Shown: positions 22,605 to 33,414, counted from the stretch's first letter. The stretch: DNA of 64,000 bases from Rhizophagus clarus (GCA_015698045.1 BLAL01000165.1:372001-436000); one strand, 5' to 3'. Notes: generated by a model not told the origin, from the letters alone. Numbers and translations are program-made.

Positions 22605-23753
22605 TGGGATAATATTTGATGGAGGAGATATGAACTAAACTCGAAAAGGAGAAAAAGATATTACTAGAAATTTGAAGAGGAACTAGAAATACGAAAGGAG
22701 AAAAATATGAGAAAAAGGGGAAAAACATGAACCAGAAATTTGAAAATGAGGAACTAAAAATACGAAAAAGGGGAAATACATGAACCAGAGGTTCAGAAAA
22801 AGGAGGCAAGCTGTCATAATGTCATTTTCTGCCATTCTATACTAAAAAAGAAAAAAAATTTGCGAAATATTGCGAAAAATGGATAAACTAATGTGAAATA
22901 TTACGAAAAATGAATGAACTAATGCAAAAATTTTGCATCATGATATTATGAAAAAAAAATTGTAACACTTTCATGAGAGAATTTTTAAAAAAACTCTCGT
23001 AAAAGCATATAGTACAATCGAAGTATTAATCAACACCCATTTATAAAAAAATAAGATGTTACACATGTTGGGACTTTGTATGCATGGCAAAAAAAAGTTG
23101 CAGCCAGTGAACTCATTTGGCTGATCAGATTGATAGTGATCTTGAACGCTTATAACTGATTATCGCATAAATTTGTGGCTAATCATCCGTCCATTATTGT
23201 AAAATGTGTTAAGCCAATAAATTTGCGGCTGATTATCAGATGATTAGCCGATTGAATAAGCCGTATTAGCCATCTGGATTCTTACAGCCCGTTACAGCAA
23301 ATTCAAAATATGCGAAACATTCAGCACTTTTGCTGTCAGGTTCGCGGGTTGACAGGTTGCCGGCAAGTTGAAATAGTAAACAAAATAATAAACAATATTT
23401 ATATGTTACATCATAGACTTGTTACATTTATTTTTAGATTTGCCAGCCCACGAACTTGGCAAGTTCCTGGCAGCAAAATTGCTGAGTGTTTCGCATATTT
23501 TAAATTTTGCTATAATGCGTAAATTTGCGAATGATTCCGCGATATTAGCCACCAGATTCTTACAGCCAGTTCCATTCATTAATGCGTAAATTTGCATAGT
23601 CGTATCTATTCAAATAACTCAATCAATTGTAATCCATTCAATTAATTCATAAATTTTTACAATGAAATATAATTTTATTAGCACACAAAATCTCATATAA
23701 ATTGAATAGTGAATTGATACTTTTCATCAAATTTGACGCGTTAATTTAGCAAC
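22605..23753. other. spacer between the two transposon genes
   Basis: Purine-rich GAAAAAGG-type simple sequence at 22630-22800, then AT-rich DNA with a fold-back element at 23290-23580. It must contain the divergent promoters of the accessory gene and the transposase. Confidence 0.45.
23290..23520. repeat. fold-back (inverted repeat) element
   Basis: About 75 bases at 23300-23370 (TCAAAATATGCGAAACATTC, CTGTCAGGTTCGCGGGTTG and neighbours) are repeated in inverted form at 23440-23515, with a ~70-base AT-rich spacer. A ~25-base phrase containing GATTCTTACAGCC flanks both sides (23262-23288 and 23547-23573), like a partly diverged direct repeat. Confidence 0.55.
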
Positions 23754-26742
23754 ATGAGTTTCAAATGCCCCCTTTATATGCGAATATTCAGTCAACGCTT
23801 TGCATATACTCAACATGCCCAAAAATGCTTAAAAAATGTAGAAGTAGAAGTAGAAGAAGATGATGATAATAATGATAGTGAAAAATATAGCAGTGAAATG
23901 GATACAAGAAGTAATCTAAGTAGTGAATATGAAAATGATAAAGTTGAGATAATTATGTTATTTCAGATTATTCTTTTTAAAGCTCTCAAGAAAAAGCTCA
24001 AATTATACTAACTCATTTGGTTTATAATTTTAGGTGAATGATGATAATGATGTACAAAATATGTCATTTGACAGTATTGGAAGTGCAATATCAGAGATGA
24101 GCCTTGAAGATAGTAACTTTGAAAATATATTAGATTCATCTGAAGAGCCTGAAATTTTTGAAGAACCCAAAAATCTCAATACCAAAACTTGCACAGAATT
24201 TCCTAATGATGCTTATAAAGATCTAATGTTATTAGTAACGAAATATAAAATAAACAATAAAGGTGGTAATGAAATAATACGTTTTTTTAATAAACATTCA
24301 AATCTTACAGAATCACCATTACCAAAAAATATCGAACAGGGACGAGCATTTATGAATAATATGAAGTTTTCTAATTTAGAATTTAGTAAAGTTCTTATAA
24401 CAAAACATGAGGATAAAGATTATTTTCTTTATTATCAAAACTTAATACAGTACATCAAAAATATCTTAACTGTTCCTAACATAACACAAAATTTTGCGCA
24501 ATCTTACGAAAACTATGAGGTAAATAGTAAATATTAGTTAATTCAATAATCTAAATAATATTTATTTTAATTTATTTATATTATTTTATAGTATAATAGA
24601 GAAAGTATTTACAGTGAACAAAACACTGGAAAATGGTGGAAAACTACGCAAGAATCCTTACCTACTGGTTCCAAATTATTATCAATTATTTTATATTCAG
24701 ATGCAACAACTACAGATACATTAGGAAAAAGTCAATTGCATCCAATATATATTACATTAGGTAATATCCCAATATGGCGTCGTAATAAACAGGATGCAAA
24801 GCAACTTTTGGGATATTTACCAATTTTAAAAGCTGCAAATAAAGATCTGGTTTGTAATACCTTTCATAAATCTTTACGTCATTTACTAGAACCAATTATT
24901 TTATTAAAAGATGGTATAGACCTTTTTATAAATAATGAAAATACCTGGTTTTATCCTAGAGTTTCAACTATTATTGCAGATTGGCCGGAGGCTGCAAGTT
25001 TTTGTTTAGTTTATAAATCCTCCAATTCAAACCTTCCATGTCACTCCTGTTTAGTTAAAAGGGAAAATCTTGCAAATATAGACTTATCGGTTAACGATGT
25101 AATACTAAGAACTCATGATGAAATGCATAAACATTTTGAAAATGATACACAAAGATCTGTTTGCATAGAATCTGTACATAATTTTTTTTGGGATTTACCG
25201 TAAGTATGCAAAAGTAGAAATAATTATAATAACATATATATATATTAATTATAAATATTTATATTATCAAGGAATATAAATATCTACTTGGCTACTGTTC
25301 CTGACAGAATGCATCATTTAGATTTAGGATTATTTCGTTATCAAATTATCTTCACGTGCGATATCTTAAAATCGCAACATGTTAATGGTAATAAATTAGT
25401 TGAAGAAGTAGATCACCATCTAGCAGCAATTCCATGTTTTCCCGGCATTAAAATTTTTTCCAATGGATTGCAGTCAATTGCAAGATTAACTGCTAGTGAA
25501 TATCGAAGTTTGATGAAAGTCATGATATTTGTTATTGATAATTTATATGATGAAAATAATAACGAAGTAGATAATTTTGTAAATAATAATGATCTTACGA
25601 AATTGTACGAATATTGGAATGAAATGTATATTTTAAGTAGATATGAAGAATTTAGTGAAAGTGACTTGGAGAAATTTAATGTATGTATTAAAATTTTAGT
25701 AAAATTGAAAATTTAAATTAAATAAATTAAATTAACATTTAAATTTTAGGATGCAATACATAGATGGGCCCGGATGTTTGTCAAGGCTTTTAAATTTGTT
25801 TCTCCTTCCAATTTGAAGTTACCTAAATTGCATTCATGGGTTTATCATATTATTGACTCAATACGATCTTATGGCGCAATAAATGGCTATACTACAGAAA
25901 CTTACAAAAGTCTTCACAAATATTTTGTTAAAATACCCTACCGAATTAGCAATAAAAAAGATGTCGAACCTCAGCTTTTACGAACTGTAAGTATTTGAAA
26001 ATTTATTTATTGTATATATTTATTATATAACTTAAGATGGAAATTAAATTGATAGATAAAACGTCAAGCAATATCTATTAGAATGTCTCAACATTCAGTG
26101 AATCTGGCAAAAACACCTCGCACTTGTAAATTTTCTGCAAGACTCTTTGAATTCTCTTAACAAGATGCAAATACATTTTTTAATGAAAAAAAAGATTCCG
26201 TAGACAATAAAATGCAGACTGGTTTTACTAGATTTATAAGTTGTCTGGATTCATATCTAGATTTACTTGATGGTTTCACAATTATTGGTGAAACCCAAAT
26301 AAACATATATGGATCGGTAACACTGGAAAATGGTGCCATAATGCATGCCACAAACAGGTATCATAATAAAGTATGGTTTAGCGACATAGCTATTTCAATG
26401 GATTCTGAAGAATCAAATGATTATATATCAGATAAAGGACTTTGTTATGGACAGGTATTTTTCCAATTTATGTAATAATTTATTATAAAAGTATTAATAA
26501 ATATTTATTATTTATAGGCCTTATTGTTAGCAGAAGTATTAACAGACTCACTGCTAAATCTCGCATTAATTCAATGGCACGATTTTAAATCTAAAAGGAA
26601 CCCATATTTATATGGATGTTCTCACTTAAAATTGATAGAATTATATAACTTTGTAGCTATAGAGTCTATACATGGTATCGTTCACATAGTACCCCGATTT
26701 GATAAACAAAATGAATATTTTGTAAATAAATATATTTTTTAG
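23754..26742 (+). pseudogene. Plavaka-type DDE transposase, seven exons, one stop codon
   Basis: Exons 23754-23942, 24034-24519, 24592-25199, 25272-25680, 25750-25986, 26056-26454 and 26518-26742 join in phase at GT-AG sites, about 850 codons. The N-terminus has a C2HC-like finger (FKCPLYMRIFSQRFAYTQHA) with one cysteine replaced by Tyr. Catalytic-core landmarks of Plavaka enzymes: ILYSDATTTDTLGKSQLHPI (first Asp), DWPEA followed by CHSC, VPDRMHHLDLG (second Asp region), and GYTTETYKSLHKYFVKIPYR (Glu region). The only break is TAA at 26158-26160, before QDANTF, where CAA (Gln) or similar would fit. Otherwise the gene looks almost intact, so the insertion is fairly recent or was recently active. 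Confidence 0.8.
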
Positions 26743-26837
26743 TCACTTGATATAGGAGTTTTGATTTATTTTAATAAAATTATATCCTTAAAAGAATTTA
26801 TGGTCACGTTTTGCATATCATAAATAAAATGCAGATT

Positions 26838-27066
26838 TATTTATTTAATTATTAACAATGCGGGTGTGACATAAATAAATCGTGACTGAAATTTGTGTTC
26901 AATTTGTGTTGATAATTCTGGTAAAAAATTATTAATTTTGGCCAAATTTTGTTAAATTTGTTAAATTTGTGTTGAATTTGTGTTGAATTTGTGTTGCGTA
27001 ATTTTTTATTTATCACAAGGGGATGATATTTAGTAATTGTATGTATGATGTACAAGATTTTTTTTA
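26838..27066. repeat. long internal inverted repeat, right arm
   Basis: Reverse complement of 20898-21130. It starts just after the transposase 3' end. Shared landmarks in inverted order are GGGTGTGACATAAATAAA, AATTTTGGCCAAATTT and ATGATATTTAGTAATTGT. Confidence 0.7.
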
Positions 27067-27549
27067 TGATTTTTTTAAGAAATGTACGCAAAATATTTAA
27101 TCAGAATATAATTATTTTTAATTAAATTGATTAAAAAAAATTAATTTTTTTAAGAAATGTATGCGAAATATTTAAAATTCAATAGAATGTGCTAATAATA
27201 AATTGTTTTATTTTTAAATATGATATATTGATATTTATATTTAAAACAATTAAACATGTACATGATTTTCAATTATTTTTAATTGAAATGAAACTGAAAT
27301 CAAACTAAGATTTTTTTTATTTTTTGATTTAATCATGATATTTATATTTAGATAATCCATATCCGCATGAGATTTAATTAATATGTTTAATGATGAAAAG
27401 TGTAATAAATTAAATTTTAATTGAAACGAGAAATAAAATCAAACCAAAGAGGTATTGTTCAAATTTTATTTAAAGTGACATTTTACGACTTTCTTTCAAA
27501 TTTTTACTCATCCCAAAATCAAATTATAAAAATCAAATCTAAACTAATA

Positions 27550-28041
27550 ATGCCTCGCCACACGCATTCACGTCATTCCCACTATAACGTCCATTGGAAC
27601 TGGGCTATGATGGATGAACTTGTTGACATACGCTGAGACAGAAACCGTGCCTACCACAATATTAATGGTAGAAGCCGCTATGATTTTTGGGACTCTGTTG
27701 CCAATATGTTCATATGACTAATATCTATAATTTCTTTAAGAAAGAATTTAAATTCAAATTAACCAATCTATTTAATTGAATCAGAATAAATAGAATATTT
27801 TGAACGAGGGTTTCTGGGCAACAGTGCAGCCAAAAGTGGAGGAACCTCGTCAGAGATTACCATGTAAGTAAATAAATAAAATTACATTCATATAAATTAA
27901 ATGTATTTATCGAATATTCAACTGATTTTGATATTTAGAACTATGTCCTTTATCGTAATGGTAATCCTGGGCGGCGGCTGTAGACGCGTACTGGCCAAAG
28001 ATATTATCGCGAATTTAGAACGAGATTTTGGGAGAGGTCGG
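27550..28041 (+). pseudogene. Myb/SANT-like DNA-binding protein remnant
   Basis: Starts MPRHTHSRHSHYNVHWNWAM and meets TGA after DIR, then NRAYHNINGRSRYDFWDSVA. A second segment gives QCSQKWRNLVRDYH followed by a GTAAGT donor. After an AG the next exon reads NYVLYRNGNPGRR, a TAG, then TRTGQRYYREFRTRFWERS. This is the trihelix/Myb-SANT pattern (W...FW...C..KW..L...Y), used by transposon-encoded DNA-binding partners. Several stops and a frameshift make it dead. Confidence 0.6.
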
Positions 28042-28298
28042 GTAATTATACTATAATAAAATTTATAATTAATATTTATGTTCATGTTTTAAATTTGATA
28101 AATTTGATCAATTTTAGTCATGCGTGATGATCGTAGGAGAAGGAGAAACTTACCTACGTATTGTAGAAGATAATTATTTTTATTTTTTTATTATTTATTA
28201 AGTGAGTAGCTAGGCCCAGTCCGTACCAAATATCGGCTGGAGACTCAAGTTTTTTTTGGGCTGTGACTGATACTGACGTCCACGCCGTACAGCCTGAG

Positions 28299-28318
28299 TA
28301 CTATTTTATAAAATAGTA
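28299..28318. repeat. perfect 20-bp AT palindrome
   Basis: TACTATTTTATAAAATAGTA equals its own reverse complement. It lies about 260 bases downstream of the Myb-like remnant, inside the transposon, and could be a hairpin terminator. Confidence 0.5.
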
Positions 28319-28579
28319 GCGAACAAGTATCAAATGTGTATTTTTTTATTAAGTTATAATAAAAATTAGAATTTACTTTAATTTTAACATAAAAATTGTA
28401 AATAATAAAAAATTCGTAAATAAAAATAAATTTGTTTTCCCAAACTTAAAAAAAAAGGTGTTTATATAAAAGAAAAGGTGTTTATATTATTTTTGATTAT
28501 TCAATAGTATCACATGCCCCTTGTATACGTTCTACTGCATACGCAGCTTTAACGATCGAATAGTAATATTAAATTTTTG

Positions 28580-28790
28580 AAATATTTTAACTGTAATATT
28601 ACGCAGGTTTACAGTCTCGTAAATTTTCAAAATATTTTAACCGTAATATTACGCAGGTTTACAGTCTCGTAAATTTTCAAAATATTTTAACCGTAATATT
28701 ACGCAGGTTTACAGTCTCGTAAATTTTCAAAATATTTTAACCGTAATATTACGCAGGTTTACAGTTTCGTAAATTTGCAGATTATTTTGA
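28580..28790. repeat. right subterminal 50-bp tandem repeat, four units
   Basis: TAATATTACGCAGGTTTACA starts at 28594, 28644, 28694 and 28744, an exact 50-base period with near-identical units. Sequence words (CGTAATATT, AAAATATTTTAAC) echo those of the left subterminal region, so these are likely transposase-binding repeats. Confidence 0.8.
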
Positions 28791-28980
28791 CCGTAATATT
28801 GCATAAATCTTACGATATTGAAAACTTGCGTAATATTTTGACCATAATATCACATAAATCTTACGAAATTGTAAACTTATGTAATATTTCAAAATTTTTC
28901 GAAATATTATGCCATAAACTTTCGTAAACTTACAAAATTGTAAACTTACGCAATTTTTTGCTCTATAAAATTTCCTGATG

Positions 28981-28982
28981 CT
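28981..28982. repeat. 2-bp target duplication (right)
   Basis: CT directly after the right terminal repeat; partner of 19435-19436. Confidence 0.8.
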
Positions 28983-31616
28983 CCAACCAAATAAGTGCCA
29001 GGAACAGAAACTTTTCAACATATAGGCCACCCATAAACAAACAGTTGGTACGTCCTTATTCCAGATGATAGAATCCATGACTGGAAATATTCCTCTATTT
29101 TGAAGTTCCAGAGGGAGACATTCGCGTTTGGCATTCAACAACCATTGGAATAATCCATTCTCTGTGACTGGAACGTTAGAAAATCTTTGCTCAATATGGC
29201 ATATATAATCTTTAATGCACTGCATGCAGAATAACATCTGATTCGTTCCAGCATTCGTTTCTATATAACAGTTAAAGATACAGAACGCCCGTTCGAACTT
29301 GGGATTAGTGCAAGATACTCCTATTTTTAGAGTACTAGTATACGCAACTAGATTCACATCACTCCATGATTCTTCTACATTGCTAAAATCCTGAGCTTTT
29401 TCCATTGGATCGGATTTACCATGATATTCCTTGATCCTTAGTTCTGGAAAATCAGTCCTGAGAGCATGAACAATCCCTTGCACATCTTTTCTAAGATGGC
29501 AAATAAGTTATGCAGATTTACGATTCTCAAAAGGTAATAAGGACGTCTGCTTGGCCCAATCCCAAAGTTCGGTTAATACTGTTTCTTTATTAGGGGCTAG
29601 GCAGAATGTCTTACCTTTCTGGGGTTGGAAAGTGTTGTGGATAATAGAGAATAGTTTATCCTTACAAAGGGCTTTAATTCATTCGATATTAAGATTGGTG
29701 AATTCGTTATCCATAACAATAATTCGTCTTGCCTCTTGGATTAATTTATATAGCTTTTCTATCGATTGACCTGCCAGATGACTTTGTGCTTGAGCAATTA
29801 TAGACACTATTTCATCAAGCCATAAGTCATATTGTATTGGGGAGCATTTACATTTTTTACTACATTTATAATTATTAGTAATACAGTGTAAACTCTCTAT
29901 CTGGCATACTATTCTCTTGTAATCGGGTAGATTTATATTACCATTGACATCGCAATATGACTTGAGATTAAGTCTAGTAGTAACAGCATTCGAGTAAGAA
30001 TGACGTGTGGATAAAACTAGCAAATTCACATCATCGGCTATAGTAAGATGTTCAAGAACATATGTTTTTCCTGTTTTCTAGGGTGAGCCTACATAAATAT
30101 CTCCTTCATCAGGTAGTGGCCTCACATATCTCTCCTCATATGTTTCTGTCGCTGTAAGGGGGTCATTATACTTGGCCCAGGATGGGAATTTTATAAAGGC
30201 TTTAGGGAAACTTGGACCCTTTACCCTATGAGAGATTTGTGGTGAATTTTTATTTTCTTGCTGGATTTTTTCTGCAATAGATGGGTCGCATTCAAAAACT
30301 TCCCCAGGTTCATCACTATTTTGCCAGAAACATTTTACAATGAATGTTCCACTGGTGGCATATACATGGCCAAATCACTGCTGATCCTTGTCATGTATAC
30401 GTTTACATAGTGGACACTCTAGTGGGGCTTTCCGATTAAAATATACGAAGTTTTCTGAGTCTTTTTCTTCGATAGTCCAATCCCTAAGATAGTTAGAATG
30501 CTTTTGCAAAACTAGGTCCGCGCATTTTTGCAATACATCCTGACCCACAGATATTCTTAGCAGATTATTATTTTTTCCTGTGCTAAGCATTCGAGGTCTT
30601 ACTTTAAGTCCTAAGCTAGTAGGTGGTTGAACTCTAGCGTGATCAAGTTCATTCCACCCATTTTCTAGTGAGAATTGAAGAATACGCTTTACACAACCTT
30701 TTTTTGCCGAACCAATTAAGCGAAGATTAAAATTTTGACCAGGCAATCCTCTATCAATGTATTTGCCAAATTTTTCACCAGTTATGGTATATACTAATTC
30801 AGTAAATGCTTTGAGTTCGTGATGATCGATAAGGAGGGCCAGTGCATATAAAATATGATAACTACATTTGCTAGGATCTGTTGATGTAGTAACTATTAAC
30901 CCTTTAAGAATATCTTCCCAACTACAGTCAAGAATTTGGTACAAAGCTCTTATGAAAAAACAACAGATTCGAATGAATACTTCCTGTCCCTTAATACTAG
31001 CTGTTTCCATATCTTCTTTCGATGCATCGATATCAATCACAGCTCTTAAAGGCTTTTGACCATTAATACATTCATGAATTCCAGGTAAGTCATGTACTTC
31101 AGAAATGTCATCGGCAACAGAAAATTTGGGGGCATGATCGGCATCTTGGTCGATTTTGATAACCAATTTATCTTTCACCTCACTTTGGTCATAAGCGTTA
31201 TATAAGCTAGAGCCTTTTTCATTTAGAAAGAGGAATGAATAGATTGGGAGGCAATCCAACAACCCTTTATCATCTGACATATCTCTAGGTGGTGATGAGA
31301 GAATCCCCTGAATGGCATTTAGCAAATCTTTAGGGGAGAATTTATCATTGAAGTTTTCTTGCCTCAAAGTATATGTCACATTAACCTTTCGTTCTTTTAC
31401 AGCTTTGGTAGTGCTGGTTAAAGCGCAGGAAGCTTCTTCATTATCAGACTCATAATTAGACTCGTAGTTATTATAATCATCTGATCCACAATCAGAATCA
31501 TTATCATTATAGCTATCTGAGTCACTCAAGTATTTACCGAGGCTGGTGCTGTCGTAGCGGAGAACTGGGCTGGTTCCGGTACGATCAGTTTGGTCAGAAA
31601 TAGTTGAGGTATGCAT

Positions 31617-32560
31617 GTCGTTAGTTTGAAAATACTTATAGTACTTTATAAAATTCAGAAATGTTTAATTATTTTTTTTCGGTGAATGCAAAAAGGAATG
31701 ATAGTGAATTTAGTAGGCAAAACATAAAAGGAAGGCAACAAAATATGCAACTGAAAGTGAAGGTAACTTCGTAATTATTATATAAAATATTGGGAGAAGC
31801 CTTCATTTTTCTAGATATGTACTCGGGTATGATATAAATGGGCCGGCCATAATAATACAAATGCACCTCCAACCACGGATACGAAATTGGCATACATATA
31901 CTGACACAATAATTAGGTTGCAAGATGGCGCACTTTTTGGTAATCAAATGGGTCAGTCCAAGATAATACATATTGCACCTCCAATTCTCTACTAACCAAC
32001 TGTCCACCAGACTGGAGCTCGAGAGTGTTAGGAAGATTTTGGAAATATATGGATACAAAAAATATGTGGCACAAATGCATATATATTGGGTTGCAGGAAT
32101 GTTCTGGGAATGTTCCTGTCACTAGCCCGTAACTATGTGAGGTGTTCTGTCACTGGAACAGTATCACGTGGCTGTGGCGCAGTAAGGCACAGTATAGATT
32201 CGCTTAATTTTGGCTAACACTATTTCACAATTTCAGCCAGATCTTTAGATATAATAATTCGGCATCCAAGCTAGCATAAAACTAATTCAGAATTGGCAAC
32301 TAATAGAATCACTTTAGTTCCATGCCAGTTCCTCAACAGTTTCATGACAGTTCCATGACACCATCATGGCACCATCATGTTGCCAAGCTGGATTCTCAAA
32401 TCGTGTCTCCAAAAGATCAGCTGGAATTATAACATAGTGTCAGCCGAAATTAAATGCAAATTTACTGCGCCATCCGACACTATATTTTTTTACCGCATTT
32501 TGGTATCTAGAAAGGCAACCAAATAGGCGCAAAAAAAGGTAAGTACTTTAATATAGAATT
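31617..32560. other. upstream region of the primase-helicase gene
   Basis: No convincing gene; two overlapping minus frames (31669-32122) are irregular. It contains the hairpin at 31758-31805 and, near 32320-32390, runs of CAGTTCC/CATCATGGCACC words resembling those near 3992-4020. Confidence 0.45.
31758..31805. terminator. second copy of the hairpin motif
   Basis: TGAAGG (31758-31763) pairs with CCTTCA (31800-31805). The loop contains AATTATTATATAAAATATTG, which is identical over 20 bases to the hairpin at 18491-18540. It lies 142 bases upstream of the primase-helicase start, so it may be the 3' end of a lost upstream gene. Confidence 0.45.
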
Positions 32561-33012
32561 TAACATTCAATCAGACGCGGAAGGTCAGTATCAATCATAT
32601 ATAACTTAAATTACAAATAGAGTAGAAACAGGAAGAAAAGAGAGGTATTTAGGATAAAGCGTGGGTGGTATCTAGATTATAATATGGTAATAAAATCATA
32701 CATAAGAAAAAGATACAGATACCAAGAAAGGTATAAAAATATAGTTAGAATGTGAACAGAGATAACATCAAAATAAAAAGAGTAGATTAAAGTGTGGTAG
32801 CCAGGTTATGTATTCAGATTAAAGCGTGGTAGTCAGGTTGTAGTAATTAGATTATAGTATGGTAATTAGGTTATAGTGTAATATTTAGATTTTAGTATGA
32901 CATTTAGATTATAGTGTGGTATTTAGATTATAATGTGATGTTTAGATTATAACATGGTATTCAAACTATAGCATGGTATTTAAATTATAGCGTGGTACTA
33001 TAATCTAGTCTA
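32560..33012. repeat. degenerate short tandem repeats (GTGGTA..TAGATTATA)
   Basis: Units of about 20-25 bases built from GTGGTATTTAGATTATA variants repeat irregularly, most clearly at 32790-33010. No coding potential. Confidence 0.55.
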
Positions 33013-33062
33013 AGTGGGATATCACGCTTTAATATAATTATATTAAAGCGTGATATTCCACT
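33013..33062. repeat. 50-bp near-perfect palindrome
   Basis: Two 25-base arms, joined without a loop at 33037/33038, match at 24 of 25 positions (core CGCTTTAATATAA-TTATATTAAAGCG). It overlaps the stop codon of the retrotransposon C-terminal frame (33061-33063) and adjoins the GTGGTA repeat array. Confidence 0.8.
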
Positions 33063-33261
33063 AGCTTAAGTAAGTTGCAGCTGTCCTTAAAGATTGGTTA
33101 AGTTCCATGAGGTGGGCCAGACAATAGTCTAAGTGTGAGTTATCATATATCTGGGCGTTACATTCTGTACATAGAATGGAACGTGATGGATATAAGTTAG
33201 GATAATTTTGTTGTTGCATATCTGCTGTAGGCAGCAAGTGTGCATATAGTTTAATCTTGTG

Positions 33262-33271
33262 ACCTGTAATT
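33262..33271. repeat. 10-bp target duplication (left), ACCTGTAATT
   Basis: ACCTGTAATT here and at 34928-34937 flanks the 1,656-bp insertion. Removing the insertion with one copy restores an open LINE frame reading HNNKITGHKIKLYAHLLPT. Confidence 0.8.
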
Positions 33272-33414
33272 AAGGATGGGTCCTCAATTGATTTCCAAAA
33301 TCCACAATATTGCGGGTTTTGGAAATCAATTGCGCTTAGTAATTCGCAAACCTGCAAATAATTCGCAAACCCGCAAATAATCTGCAAATCTGCAAATAAT
33401 CCGCAAACCCGCAA

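Larger units (their letters stand above)
19437..28980 (+). mobile_element. Plavaka-like (CACTA-related) DNA transposon, 9,544 bp
   Basis: Bounded by an 18-bp perfect inverted repeat: CATCAGGAAATTTTATAG at 19437-19454 and its complement at 28963-28980. Imperfect similarity extends inwards about 20 more bases (GCGAAAAGTTGCG against GCAAAAAATTGCG). It is flanked by CT/CT, within the 2-3 bp duplication size known for CACTA/Plavaka. Inside are a plus-strand transposase (23754-26742), a minus-strand accessory gene (21207-22604), a Myb/SANT-like remnant (27550-28041), subterminal repeats at both ends, and a ~200-bp internal inverted repeat. The internal repeat may mean that a smaller element is nested in a larger one. 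Much more AT-rich than the gene it interrupts. Confidence 0.85.
18577..31616 (-). pseudogene. PrimPol/UL52-like primase fused to UL9-like origin-binding helicase, split by a transposon
   Basis: Starts at ATG 31616. After an acidic N-terminus comes an archaeo-eukaryotic primase domain: AVIDIDAS (DxD, residue ~193), KCSYHILY (SxH, ~250), YIDRGLPGQNFNLRLIG (motif III, ~285-300), and a CPLCKRIH zinc site (~400). A Herpes_ori_bp-type helicase follows: GSP-stop-KTGKT P-loop, YDLWLDEI (Walker B, DE box), and NLVAYTSTLKIGVSC. Premature stops: TGA 30375, TAG 30078, TGA 29679, TAA 29518. The gene is then interrupted after ...LFGW by the transposon at 19437-28980. Joining the flanks with one CT copy restores LFGW-RMVDFLQNAG in frame. 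The C-terminus runs from 19434 through TGA 18786, TAA near 18711 and a frameshift near 18655, to a final stop at 18577. The product would replicate DNA; it is clearly dead here. Confidence 0.85.

Noticed and set aside
28580..28790. CRISPR-like array of four 50-bp repeats
   Set aside because: Units are contiguous with no unique spacers, lie just inside a transposon terminus, and the genome is eukaryotic.
19437..28980. hAT or Tc1-type assignment for the large transposon
   Set aside because: hAT would need an 8-bp and Tc1 a TA duplication. The duplication is CT and the transposase has Plavaka landmarks.
31669..32122. Two minus frames upstream of the primase-helicase
   Set aside because: They overlap in different frames, have erratic composition and contain no recognisable motif.
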